Assembly: GCA_030435675.1 (NCBI GenBank)
Contig: CM059624.1
Coordinates: 9,882,769 to 9,946,768 of the forward strand
Reading direction: 5' to 3'
Length of the DNA: 64,000 nucleotides
Source: Steinernema hermaphroditum
Lineage: Eukaryota > Nematoda > Chromadorea > Rhabditida > Steinernematidae
This document shows positions 25,039 through 35,991 of the stretch, piece by piece. The notes under the pieces are model-generated. The model had not been told where the DNA came from and ran no database searches. It saw nothing but the letters and a program-made list of their open reading frames with translations. The number at the start of each line of letters is the position of its first letter. Within the stretch, counting starts at the first letter, position 1. The position numbers and the translations under genes are program-made.

Positions 25039-26344
25039 ATGGACAAAGTGATCGTGCGCGCCGATCCGCTCTCGAACAAGCCGGTCGAGCTGTGGAAGAA
25101 GTACCTTCGTCAGGGCCGTATCTGCGAACCGGCGAAGACCCTCAGGTTCGTGCCCTGCCTCCACAGTCCTCTAGTCCGAGCCCTAGACTGGACGCCCCCA
25201 TCTACGAGAACAAAGTGCGTTTCGTGTGCATCTCGGACACCCACGAGAAGCTCGGTGAGATTTTGGACCTCGTGCCGGACGGCGACGTCCTCATCCACGC
25301 CGGAGACTTCACGAATTACGGCGACGTCGGCGAGGTAATCAAGTTCAACGCGGAAATAGGTCAGTTCGACGGCTTCGGGAGGATCGACGCCAGGTTTTAG
25401 GCAAATTGCCGCACAAATACAAGATCGTAATCGCTGGTAATCACGAACTCGGATTCGAGGACGGCGAGGACATGAACGAGCGCCAGCTGGCCGGACTCAA
25501 CATGTTGGGCATCAAGAAGGCCTACGAAATGCTCACCAACTGCATTTATCTCTGCGATCAGACCGTCGATGTGAGCAGATTTCCATCTAAAGGGCAAATT
25601 GGAAATCGCGTTCCGGGTCTATTAAGGAAAATGAGGATTGGGATGAGGATGAGGAGGTCCTTGAATCTGTAGTTTGTAGAGTGATGTCGATGTTACGCAA
25701 GGGGGTAGAAAAAGGCTCGATCTTTCGATCGTACCATCCACGTTTTGCGTTTTTTCCTTCGGGAGAAGATAAGCATCAACTGCTTAAAATCAAAAATCTT
25801 GAAGGTTCCAAAATCTTGATGTGTGTAGCACATAGAAACATGACGATAAAAGACCTAGGGAACGTTTATTCGCATTTTGTGGTCCTGGTTCACTCATTCC
25901 CAACTTCTTCCCTTGCCACCCCATCACTCCCATGTGTTTCAGGTGTTTGGCATCAAAGTATACGGTACGCCGTGGCATCCGATGCCCGGCTACTCGTTCT
26001 ACCGTCCCCGTGGCCAAGCTTTACTTCACAAATGGAATCTCATCCCGCCGAAGACGGACGTCCTCGTCACGCACACGCCCCCGCTGGGCCACGGCGACTT
26101 CAACAGCTGGCAGAAGTGCGATGGCCTGCTGGCCGGCTGCGCCGAGCTCCTCAACACCGTGGAGATGCGCGTGAAGCCGAAGTACCACGTGTTTGGGCAC
26201 ATCCACCAGATGCGCGGCGCCACCACCAACGGCACCACCACGTTCATCAACGCCTCCATCTGCGACCACAAACTGCGCAGCGAGTACGACCCCATCATCT
26301 TCGACCTCCCTCTCCCGCCCGGACGTAGTAAAGACGAGTTCTAG
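25039..26344 (+). CDS. Metallophosphoesterase of the MPPED (239FB) type
   Basis: Predicted dinuclear-metal phosphodiesterase; family members hydrolyse cyclic nucleotides in vitro, physiological substrate unsettled. Exons: 25039-25145, 25187-25359, 25401-25570, 25943-26344; 283 aa, normal for the family. The first two introns are each 41 nt and are needed to keep frame. Metal-binding motifs are complete: ISDTHE (Asp53, His55), HAGDF (Asp76), AGNHE (Asn107, His108), THTPP (His194) and GHIH (235-238). Mammalian MPPED2 has Gly in place of the first His of GHIH, whereas this protein keeps it, so a fully active site is likely. Conserved family strings VYGTPWHP, HKWNLIPP and IIFDLPLP are present. 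A TTTCAG acceptor 34 nt upstream of the start suggests a trans-spliced leader. A poly(A) signal lies at 26511-26516. Confidence 0.92.
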
Positions 26345-26510
26345 GCCCGGAGGGGCCGGCCGAAACGGGATTCTCTCTGTACACTCCTCTGTCCTCGTAT
26401 CCGCTTCGCTTGTCGTCTCCTTCTGTACATCTTCTTCGTCCCTCAGGCGGGAACCTCGCCACTCGGTTCTAGCCCGGTCTCTTCCGTGTTGTGTGGTGCG
26501 CTGTTTTCAG

Positions 26511-26516
26511 AATAAA
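26511..26516 (+). promoter_or_regulatory. Poly(A) signal AATAAA of the phosphoesterase gene
   Basis: AATAAA lies 167 nt after the stop codon in an otherwise gene-free segment. Confidence 0.6.
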
Positions 26517-27277
26517 CGTCTCACAAACCTCAGAACGGGATCTCAGCAAAACACGCGAATCAATCTTCGCGCGCCACTGCAAAACACAACTTTTGCACCC
26601 AGATAACATCTCCAAACAAGGCCGTCTTGGGTAAATACGATTTCGGTGGAGGCGTTTTCGTCGATTGTTTGCCGGCGACCGTAAAGGAAACGCGTCTCAG
26701 ATAAGATCTTTTCGGCGAATTGCGAAAACTGAGAAGTGACGCGGAAGGTGCACGCCGAAAGGAGGAAAATCTGAGAAATATGAAGAGGTTCGGGGCAGTT
26801 AAGTGCACCGCAAGAGGGTAAAACAGTTTTTGATCTTGTCTGGCGGCGAGTACATCAAGATAGGATAGGATTTGCAAAGACAACAACATAACACTTTGCC
26901 CGCAAAAATAACATCCGCCTTTGGGATAGTGTGTAACATTCGAACAAGTTACTGTATTTGAAAGCTATTGTGTTTAGGAGCAATTTTCACCATCAGATTC
27001 TGTATGCTATCTATGAGGTTCTGCAATGAATCTGTTTATTACTGTTTCATTTGAACAAGTTACTAATTTATAAGTAAATAAACTGTCAGGCTTCCTTGTT
27101 TTTGAGGATTTGAACCGTTTGTGATTTGGGAGAGCAATGGGGTTCGAGATCAAGGGGACGGCTGAGATGTTTTTTTGTTCTTTATGCCTGTTTGAAGACA
27201 ACTTTTGTTTAAATTGACCTACTTATACGCTGAATTTATGAGTTGTTCGAGATTTTTTGGATTTCTTGGATTTCATA

Positions 27278-27434
27278 CAGGGTGGCCCTAAAAAGGGCAT
27301 CTAGACAGGAATGTGGAATGTCATTTCCATGGGCATCGGTCGGAAAACAAAAGAAACCAACCGGTTTGGATCTACGAATGGTTTTCTAGACTTCTGCTGT
27401 ACGTCTGTCTACATGCCCTTTTTGGGACGCCTCG
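27278..27434. mobile_element. Tc1/mariner-type MITE, 157 bp
   Basis: Terminal inverted repeats of about 30 bp: the left end CAGGGTGGCCCTAAAAAGGG matches the inverted right end CGAGGCGTCCCAAAAAGGGC, and both continue to TAGACAG. The element is flanked by TA on both sides (27276-27277 and 27435-27436), the target duplication of this superfamily. No coding capacity. Confidence 0.8.
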
Positions 27435-28881
27435 TATAATGTATGTGCGGAACGCACTCTTCATTCAGATCTGTGCGAGACGACACTTTTCACTCTTTTC
27501 CAGAACCAAAAAATATTAAAATGCGTTTTCCCGTCTTAAGTTTCTAAGTTCTAAGTTTCTTTCTTCTTTCTAAGTTTTTAAACAAAATTCTATGTGTGTC
27601 AAGTACACTTTGGAATACGCGTTTTCACGCACAAAAAACAGTGACAAATTGCTTTATTTTTTATTTTAAATTAAGCACAGTTAATTACATATAAACTATA
27701 GTGATAAAAGCGGGGAAGAGACTTAGAGAATAAAATAAGAGTAATTTTGCTTTCGAATTCGAATGGTCAGAAGAAAAAATAAAGATTTTTTAGATTCGGT
27801 ACAGGAATCCGTCATTTTAATCTTCATCCTTAATGTTCATTAATGAAAGAGCCTAAAAACAACAAAGTACGCCTAAAAATGCAAGGATAAATTTAGTGGA
27901 TATTTTAAAATATGCCTAAATTTTCTAAAATAAAAAAATGTAAATAACGAAAAAATGTTTATCGAATTCCAGTCGTCTTTACAAGGAATGTCTTACGTAT
28001 TTACGTACGACTCGGGTTCGCAGTAGTAAAGTCTGTGTGTAGAATGCGCTTTTTATTTAAAAATTATATTTACATTAAATATTATTAAAAAGATGATATT
28101 TAAACTTGTAGACTTGTGACTCAAGTTTCAGATCGATCTGAACTGGATATTCCGGAAGCCTTCTAAGCTGTTACAACTGCCCAGTGTTCCATAATAAGGA
28201 AAGGCATCTAAATTTTTTCATTTTCATTCATACTTTTCCTCTGCGTATTTACTAAGTGGCCATAACAAGAAACGGATCGATTTGAATACAGGCGTGAACA
28301 CATACAGAATATTTATGAATCGCTTCAATGCACCAACCCATTCCCCTACATGGACACGAAATTTTTTATCTCTATCCGTTCAAGAATTAATTGATTTTCC
28401 TTCTCCAGATGTATGAGACATCTCTGACATAGAGCATCTTCTATCGGTCCCTCGAAATGACTCATGACTTAACAGAAGCTCCCCAAACCACCATATACCT
28501 CCAGCCCTCATCCCTTTCACTTCCCACTCGAGTGTCCAGAATCGTTTCCTTGTCGTTCCCAAGTTCTTCCCGAACAATGCGCGAATCGCGCGCCGAATTA
28601 ATCGAGGCACTTGACACCGCCGGCACGTTCCGATCTGAAAGAAACTCTCCATCACGACGACTTCTCGTGACCCTTCGTCGCGCGCCTCGTTGCGTAACGC
28701 CGCGCGAACCTTCGGTTCCCTGGATATCTCCTTTAGGGGAACGCATCTGCGCTCTGTAATCCCATCGCGAAGCGAAAAAGTGGGACGAACGCGAGTGGAT
28801 CGCCTGTGGAGAGCGATTGCGGTTTCTCGTCGTGACGGGGTATTGTCCGTCCGCTCACAATTTGTGGATTTGGAATCGAAG

Positions 28882-31352
28882 ATGGCTAATCTCTTCCCCA
28901 AGTTCGACCGCTACTCTGAAGTGCTTCCTGGCGACGAACGAATCCACCAGAATGTCATCCACAAAGGTAAATTTTACAATTGTAGTCGCACTAATTAAGC
29001 TAGAAAATCGGGAAATGGACAGGTTCTGAGTTTTCAATATGGAAAAAGAAGATATTTATTATTGACGACATGTACTTTCCCTTAAAAATGAGATACTTCA
29101 CTCAAATCTGGCCCGCTTCCAACACTATGTTTGTTTAGTTCCCTTTTGGGTCACTTTCGAGGTCGTAAACCCATTTTGGTCCCTCTGTTGCGGTCCCTCC
29201 ACAAGAGCGCCTTTTCAGAACTTCTGACGACGCCACCGAACAGCGATGTTACGACGATGTTCGAACTCCTCCGGCGAGGCGCCAGCCTCACTCTGAATGG
29301 AAACTGCATCGGGGAGCAAGTGGAAGGGGAGTACTGTTGGACGCGCTACCAGACGGTCGTCGACGAGGCCGAGATGGTGGGCTCGGCCCTCCTGCAGCTC
29401 GGTTTGAAGCCGGGGCAGGGCACGCGGGTGGGCATCGCGGCACTCAACTGCCGCGAGTACTTCACGGCGATGCATGGAATCGCCTCGTTCTCCATGGTTC
29501 TCGTGCCCCTCTACCACAACTACAAATTCGACGCCCTCTGGTTCGTCGAAAGCACCTTGACTTGAATCTTCTGCTTTAGTGAAATCATCAGCAGCTGCGA
29601 AATGGAAGTCGTCTTCTGTGACACGAACAAGCGCGCCAAGGAGTTCCTCGAGAACGCGGAGGCGCTGCCGACTCTGAAGAAGATAGTCGTCATGAAACCC
29701 GGGGAGAAGACGATCGAAGGCGATGGCAGAATTGAGGTTCTCAGCTGGGGCGCTCTTCTCCGTCTCGGAGAAGCAAATCTTCGGCATCCTCAGCCCCCTC
29801 AGGCCGAGGACATCTACATCATCTGTCACACTTCGGGAACTACAGGTGAGCAGAACTAACAGTCAAATGTCCCTGTGGGGGAAATCAGATTCATAGTTGA
29901 TCTTATCGATGACCTGCAGCTACCGACATTTCTTTCAGGAACCCCTAAGGGCGTTCAACTGAGCCATAGGGCGCTTCTAGCCTCGATGGGTGGCCTCTAT
30001 GCCCAGTGGTGTGTGGCGCCCCACCAGATGACTTTCGACGATCGCGACGTCTATCTCTCCTTCCTCTCCCTGGCACACATCTATGAACAACTCATGGAGG
30101 CCTTCATGCTTTTCGTGGGTGGTCGAATCGGCTTCTTCGGCGGCGACATCAAGAACCTCATCGGGGACATGCAAAAGCTGAAGCCGACGATGGTCTCCTT
30201 CGTGCCGAGAGTCCTCATCAAGTTCTACGACCAGATCCATACCGTAGTTGGACAAGGCAGCTGTCTGAAGCGATTCCTCTTCAAGCATGCGGTGAAGGCG
30301 AAACTCAGGAATCTCTCCAGGGGAATCCAGAGCTTCGACACCCTCTGGGACAGGCTGGTCTTCAGGAAGCTGCACGCGATGTTCGGAGGCAATCTGCGTC
30401 TCATCACGACTGGAGGCGCGCCCATCACCCCCCAGGTGATGAACTTCTCCAGGATCGCCTACGGATGCCCTCTCTTCGAGGGATACGGTCAAACCGAGTG
30501 CTCCGCCGCCGGAACACTCTCTCTTCCCTACGACACGGAGCCCTCCCACGTCGGAGGACCCGCTCCCTGGGCACAAGTACCCTCGTTAACCTGGTCGCGG
30601 AGTCTCAGAGATGGAAATTTAGGTGAAACTGATTGATGTTCCCGAGCTGGGATATCTCTCGAGTGAAGACAAGGGCGAAGTGTGCTTCAGAGGCGCAGGC
30701 CTGATGACCAACTACTACAACGAGCCTCAGCTGACCTCCCAGGCGATCGACGCCGACGGATGGCTCCATACCGGGGACATCGGCATGTGGCTTCCGAACG
30801 GAGCGCTGAGGATCATCGACCGGAAGAAGCACTTCTTCAAGCTTGCACAGGGAGACTTCGTCTCTCCCGAGCAGGTCGAAAACGTCTACATTCAGCATCC
30901 TCTGATCAATCAGGTAGGCGACTTTTGAGGTTTTGATATGCCTTACAATTCGATATCTTCTAGATATTCGTCGACGGACTAAGAACAGAAACGTATCTCA
31001 TCGCCATCGCCGTTGTGTCTCTTCCGAAAATCAAAGAACTCCTTTCTCAGAAACAGGTGGGCCCTACTCTACAGTTCACTGAAAGGTGTCTCCGCAGATG
31101 AAATTCATGGATGAAGAGAGCATCCTCGGAGACTCTTCCGTCCGCAACCTCGTCGTCGAAGAGCTCCGAGTCTTCGGCGCCTCGAAAGGACTTAATAGTC
31201 TCGAACAGATCAAGAACATCAGCCTCATCACAGAGGAATTCACTGCCGAGAACGGACTTCTCACGCCGACTCTCAAGATCAGAAGACATCAGATGAAGAG
31301 ACGCTACGAGAAGGTCATCGCGCATCTCTATACCGAAGGAGTGCAGTTCTGA
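28882..31352 (+). CDS. Long-chain-fatty-acid-CoA ligase (ACSL type)
   Basis: Activates long-chain fatty acids to acyl-CoA with ATP, at ER, mitochondrial or lipid-droplet membranes in this family. Exons: 28882-28966, 29219-29540, 29580-29845, 29939-30576, 30623-30913, 30964-31056, 31098-31352; 649 aa. The AMP-binding motif TSGTTGTPKG is at about 220-229, the GYGQTE motif follows, and the fatty-acyl signature runs from DGWLHTGDIG (about 482) to DRKKHFFKLAQGDFVSPEQV. Intron 2 is only 39 nt; without it the frame breaks, and with it FDALCEIISSCEMEVVF aligns to the family without gaps. There is no N-terminal membrane anchor as in ACSL1, so it is slightly shorter than the roughly 700 aa vertebrate enzymes. 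The 5' end is the least certain part. It converges on a small membrane-protein gene with 85 bp between stop codons. Confidence 0.92.
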
Positions 31353-31374
31353 GGATACGGTAGCTGCTGATTCT

Positions 31375-31380
31375 AATAAA
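31375..31380 (+). promoter_or_regulatory. Poly(A) signal AATAAA of the acyl-CoA synthetase gene
   Basis: AATAAA 22 nt after the stop codon, inside the 85-bp gap to the convergent gene. Confidence 0.65.
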
Positions 31381-31437
31381 TCTATGTAACCGGTCATGAA
31401 CACTTAATAAATACTATTGGAGGTAGATGAAGTGCGA

Positions 31438-31759
31438 TCATTTCTCTTTCTGTTTCTTCTGCTTCTCCTCGTTCACCAGATGTATGTAGTACAGTAACCC
31501 GACCCATCCGAAGACGATGAGAAGTCCGATCATGAGACCGAAGAGGAAGAAGGCGCCGAGGAACCCGAAGAGGAAGGCCACTGAGCAGAGGTAGGAGAGC
31601 GATTGGAAGTTGGTGTAGTCTTCGATGGGCTGAAATGGAGAGAATCACAGAATGATCACAGAAGTCGCCACTTGCCATCTTGCCGAGATTTTGAGGTTTC
31701 GGGGGCTTTTCTTTCGAGGCTGACGAGGACATCAACGCTCTTCTTTGAAAGACTTTCAT
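31438..31759 (-). CDS. Small membrane protein, two hydrophobic helices, GC-AG intron
   Basis: Unrecognised 91-aa protein. Exons: 31676-31759 and 31438-31629. The N-terminal 28 residues are basic and Ser-rich. After PIEDYTNFQSL come about 40 hydrophobic residues (LCSVAFLFGFLGAFFLFG, then LMIGLLIVFGWVGLLYYIHL), best read as a two-helix hairpin, and a highly charged Lys/Glu tail with C-terminal KQKEK that could be a dilysine-like retrieval signal. The intron must start with GC: ATG|GCAAGT is the only donor that keeps both exons in the frame giving the hydrophobic helices, and GCAAGT is the typical strong context of GC-AG introns. An acceptor-like CTACAG lies 21 nt upstream of the start. The antisense or frame-shadow alternative is unlikely because the hydrophobic pattern and tail appear only in this frame. 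Confidence 0.65.
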
Positions 31760-33357
31760 CGGAGTGGAACAAGGGTACTGTAGGAAGCAACTACAGATCA
31801 AAGAAACGACGTCAAAGGAACTTGCTGTTATTGCCCAAGAGTCCGAATGAAAATCTGTCGAAAGCACTTTCTGGCAGCAGCTCGTCGTCGTCGTCGACGT
31901 TCTCAATCTTGATCGTTTACTGATTGCGACGATTAGGCTAGAAACAGATGAAGACCGAGAGGACAAGAGACCACAGCTTATTCTCTGTAAAAGCATATCT
32001 GAACAGAAGCATTAATAGGTGACATTGAGGCGTTTTTTTTCTGTGGAAAACATCGCCCAGCTGCACTGCTTCCAGCGCCACTATCGATTCGAAGAGACGA
32101 TTGCCGCTATCGGCAGCGTGCAAACTTGCACACAAATCGAACGGCTCTCTTCCCGCGCTTTGCACGATGTGAGGAGTGCACGTGTGGTAAACAAGACGAG
32201 CCACGAGGGACGGGTGATGTTTACGTGTTTACGTGTTCAGTGGCTAGCCCCTGGATCTCAACATTCTCCACTTGTCAGCAATCAATGAGCTTGAAAGACG
32301 AATATTAGATTTGGTGCAGAGTGGCGAGTTTATGAGATTTACGAGCAACTTGATGAGAACCACGGCTCCCCGGTATTCCAGGCCTTAAACAGAAGCGATC
32401 ATTGCGAATGAGAGATAGCATAAAGCACCTCTAGAATCATTACTGCGCTGTCATAAAGGTCCCAAATTATTTCAGTTCGACCTGTTTCCCAAGTTTTTTA
32501 AAAAATCCGCTTAAAAATTATGCTGCGGAATATTAGGTTCAGTGCGCAGCGAAAGAAAAAAACTATGGTTCCTAAAATTCAGGACCATTGTAGCCGTGAA
32601 GAGCTTTGGACTTACGGTATCCCATTTGTCCCACTCCGCGCTGGATATCAACCGTCACCGTCTCTTCATTCGTAGCTGCCTATGATTGTGTGATGACCTT
32701 CAATCACGTACTCCCCTCAAAACATCAATGATAAAGAACATTTACTGTTGTTCTCGAAAGATGACTTTTATCTCTATTTTCGATAATTTCAAGCGTTCCA
32801 GCATCGTTAGATTCGATTCGTATTTTCTGCCCAGTTCGAGTAGTGCCTTCGCCCCGATGCACTTTTGTGCTTTTCCAGCACATAGTGCTATAAACAAAGA
32901 GGACCGCTGCAAACAGCGGGGAATCCCCTTCATTACGCACAGCTGCGAGGAAGAGCGCTCGCCAATAAAAAAAGGGAAAGTGACGTTTGACTCGGCGATG
33001 TACTGTGTATGTGGTCGACAAGAGAAGAGAACCAATTCGTAGACCACTCTCGGTCGAGATATGGGTAGACATAGACAGCGGTAGTAGACAGGCAGATTCT
33101 CGCGTACTTCTCTGCAGCAGGGGTGGGCAAAAGGTGGGTCGATTGTGGTCCCGCAACGAAATCCCTGAATTCGCAATGTAAGCGACGGTCGCGTGGGAGT
33201 GTAAAATACGGTGGATTTGTGGGCAGTTTACAGTAAAAATGGCCTTTTTTCTCGGCTGGGGCAGGCATCAAGGGGTCTACCCGACAGTACGTGGCTTGAT
33301 AAACGATCATATTGCAAAACATATGGCAAAATGACCATTTTTCCACAAAAGTCAGCC

Positions 33358-33549
33358 TCTTAGGCCAAAAACCGGCAATGAAACATAGTAATTTCGATGT
33401 ACTGCTGCATAGAGCTAGGCGAGCTCTATCGATTAGACCCTACTTTACTCCTCCCCCCCCCCCAGCCAAGGAAAATGAGGTAAACTGGCCAATTTTGCAA
33501 TTCTACCGTATGTTCCTGCCATTGAGGGAGATCGTTGCGGGACCACATT
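33358..33549. repeat. Local direct repeat, copy 1
   Basis: About 190 bp starting TTAGGCCAAAAACCGGC and ending GTTGCGGGACCACA, with a palindrome AGAGCTAGGCGAGCTCT and a C run in the middle. It is repeated about 330 bp downstream with high identity. A fragment of its right end (GTGGTCCCGCAACGA) also occurs inverted near 33146-33160. Confidence 0.85.
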
Positions 33550-33688
33550 TACTTATTTTCAGTTTTTGTCCAATTTCTGTAATGACCATCACGTCTTTTC
33601 TCTGCAGCATCTTCTAGAGGCGGAAAATCCACATTCAAAACTTCTGGGGTTAAGAAACCTATGAAGGATTTCCAATGAATCTGACCAT

Positions 33689-33872
33689 CTTAGGCCAAAA
33701 CCGGCAATGAAACATAGTAATTTCGATGTACTGCTGCATAGAGCTAGGCGAGCTCTATCGATTAGACCCCTATTTACCCCCCCCCCCAGCCGAGAAAAAT
33801 GGGGTAAACAGGTCATTTTATGTAAATCTACCGTAGTTTCCTGCCATTGAGGGAGATCGTTGCGGGACCACA
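33689..33872. repeat. Local direct repeat, copy 2
   Basis: Near-identical to copy 1 over TTAGGCCAAAACCGGC to GTTGCGGGACCACA, including the inner palindrome and a C run of similar position but different length. Linker sequence GCAGCATCTTCTAGAGGCGG after copy 1 recurs in diverged form near 33922-33934 and 34078-34094, so a unit of about 330 bp is present in roughly three copies of decreasing quality. Confidence 0.85.
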
Positions 33873-34507
33873 CGCTAAACCTCCTAGTTCACTTCAATGT
33901 TTTGACCCATATTTTTTTCGCGGCATCTTGTAGGGAAGCCCACTTCACTATGACTTTACCCCCCCCCCGCCCCACTTTACTCCACGCCCGGGGTCCTAAA
34001 ACTATGTTTTTTTAAGACCGTGGTTCTTAAAACGACCTGTTGGCGCATCCTTGTAATGAGGATCACCTGTTTTCTGTGCAGCATCTTGTAGAGGAGGAAA
34101 ATTCACTACGACTTTTTTTCTTCAAATCATCTCCTTCTCCTTCTCTTCTCCTTCACTCTCCTCTCCTCTCCGTCTTGTTTTGTTCTTTTTTCGTTTCGAA
34201 CACATTACGAAAGCCGCTGTAAACAAAGAGCGCTCTTCGCGGACAGCGGGGAACCCCCTCTCCCACGCAGAGAAAGATCGATAAGTGTGATGTTTGAAGT
34301 GTGATGTTCCTTTGTCGCCACAGAAGACAGCTCTACGCCTGGTTCCCCTGTCCCTCCTTCTTTGTGCTCCCCTGTCCCTCACAACAGATCGTGTTAAGCG
34401 ATAAGATGAAATGAAATAACACGTTGATACAACGTCACAATCACCTCAAGTTGACCTATCTTATGAAGACATCGCGGAAAGAGTGAGGATTTGATGATTT
34501 TCTGGGT

Positions 34508-35291
34508 TCAGAAGACGGGACCCTCGAGGTCCCCTCCCGACTCAAAAGATTCACTCTTCCCACCGACGTCCTTCGAGATTCTGGTTTCATTCACCCGTTT
34601 CGTCCAGTCCATTCCTAGCAGACTGTAGGTCAAAGCCTTCGTGTGAAGGCCGATTGCTAGCCTGAGGACTGCGTTGAGCACCCTAAAACAGAATAGTTAC
34701 CGAAGCCCCTCCCCTGCAAACCTACCAGGCGCCGACGAGAATCTGGAAGACCCGGATGGCGTAGAGGTACTTCTTCGCCATCCGGTCGAAGTCGGCATTC
34801 TTCCGGCGCTCTTCGGCCTTCTCGTACTCCTCGTAGCTACGATACTCCTCGTCGCCACACTTGAAGGTTCTGTCGAAGCACCAAGTGCCCGAGAAGCCCC
34901 CGGCCATGAATCCTCTCGTCAGCTCGACGTCCCCCATCTCACGCCCCCTCCACGGCTTCGACGGCGCCACCACGAAGACGTGGGAGTCGTACTCCCGCCG
35001 CTTCCTCTTGTCCCGAAGCACCTCGTAGGCGTCGGAGATCTCGACGAACTTCAACGCTTCGGGCGATCCGTGGGAAGCTCCCGTCTTATCGGGGTGATGC
35101 TATAAGCGAGGGGTTACGGTAGTCGGCGGGCAAGGCTCAACCTCGGTGGCGAGTCGGTAGTAGGCGTCTTTGATCTGCCTCTCGGTGGCGATGGGTTTCA
35201 CCCCGAGGGTGTCGTAGAGGGTGGCGCGAGGCCTCAGAAGCGTCGCCGAGTTGGAGAAGCAGCGACGTCCGAAGAAGCCGATGGTGGACAT
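34508..35291 (-). CDS. J-domain membrane protein 1 of the cluster (HPD intact)
   Basis: Predicted Hsp70 co-chaperone with an N-terminal J domain and a C-terminal hydrophobic segment, resembling the DNAJC4/DNAJC30 layout. Exons: 35142-35291, 34726-35099, 34508-34682; 232 aa. The first 25 residues are basic and hydroxylated without acidic residues (RRCFSNSATLLRPRA), as in a mitochondrial presequence. The J domain starts LYDTLGV; the HPD motif (HHPDKTG) begins exactly at the second exon, directly after a 42-nt phase-0 intron, and the domain closes with KFVEISDAYEVLRDKRKRRE. The hydrophobic stretch is around 161-190 (AIRVFQILVGAWVLNAVL). It is the last of five head-to-tail paralogues; it lacks the small intron that the others have before the LYDTLG-like motif. 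Confidence 0.88.
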
Positions 35292-35991
35292 GACTGACAG
35301 GACCGATTAGAAGACGACGGCACGCAACTCAAAGGCGAACGGGCGCAAGGAAGCGATGCTGACGGACAGCAAAAAGCGATGCTTCCGAGGCGAACGAAGA
35401 CAGTTCTCGGATCTTATCTAGGGAACGCCCAAAACCGGACAGTCCGGATATAAGATGAGCTGAAAGGTGATTAGGCGCGGAAGGTCGAAGTGCCCCTGAA
35501 CCCCGCATCTCGGGAGGCACGGCACGTGCCGAGCGAGGCCGAATGGTCGACGACCTACCGGATCGAGCAGAAGGACATCGGGTCGCCACTCCACAACAAA
35601 CAAACCAATCGATACGACAAAGATACAAATCAGCGCGTTTTTGCATTGTTTGGCCGTCACCAGTGGAGATTTGGAGGAGCTCCGCAAAAATCGATAATCA
35701 GCAGGAGTTTCCTGCCCTTGGGAATTAGGAGCCTCTAACAAGCGGTGGTCATAAAAGTCCGCCAGGCCGGAGTCTTTGAAAATCCGCTGATCAGAGACCG
35801 CCGAAAATACACAATGGGCGTACCAACCATTTCGTGACACGACACGCCCCCTATGCCGCCTTCAATCAATTTTCGTCTTATATTTCGCGGAATACATAAC
35901 GAGGAGATCCCGTAAAAAGTGTGTACCACGTGGAGTCGGATTTCTCCTAGCTGGAAGGAAAACGCCTTATGTCCATCTTCATGCACAGCAC

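Larger units (their letters stand above)
26345..28881. other. Intergenic, AT-rich, with one MITE
   Basis: No gene supported. 26.9-28.3 kb is strongly AT-rich. The only recognisable feature is the MITE at 27278-27434. The GC-richer block at 28.46-28.86 kb has frames open on both strands and no domain; it is probably the promoter/5' region of the acyl-CoA synthetase gene. Confidence 0.5.
31760..34507. other. Intergenic region dominated by local repeats
   Basis: No gene supported. 32.8-34.4 kb contains degenerate direct and inverted repeats with C tracts (annotated separately). 31.8-32.7 kb shows nothing recognisable. Confidence 0.55.

Noticed and set aside
33358..33872. Repeat pair considered as a CRISPR-like array
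   Set aside because: Units are about 190 bp, only two to three copies, with diverged spacing and no cas genes; the window is clearly eukaryotic.
35949..35991. Extra last exon for J gene 2 using the donor at its stop codon
   Set aside because: Splicing from AA|GTGAGT to the next acceptor would give an immediate stop (AAC TAG), so it adds nothing to the protein; the unspliced TGA stop is the simpler model.
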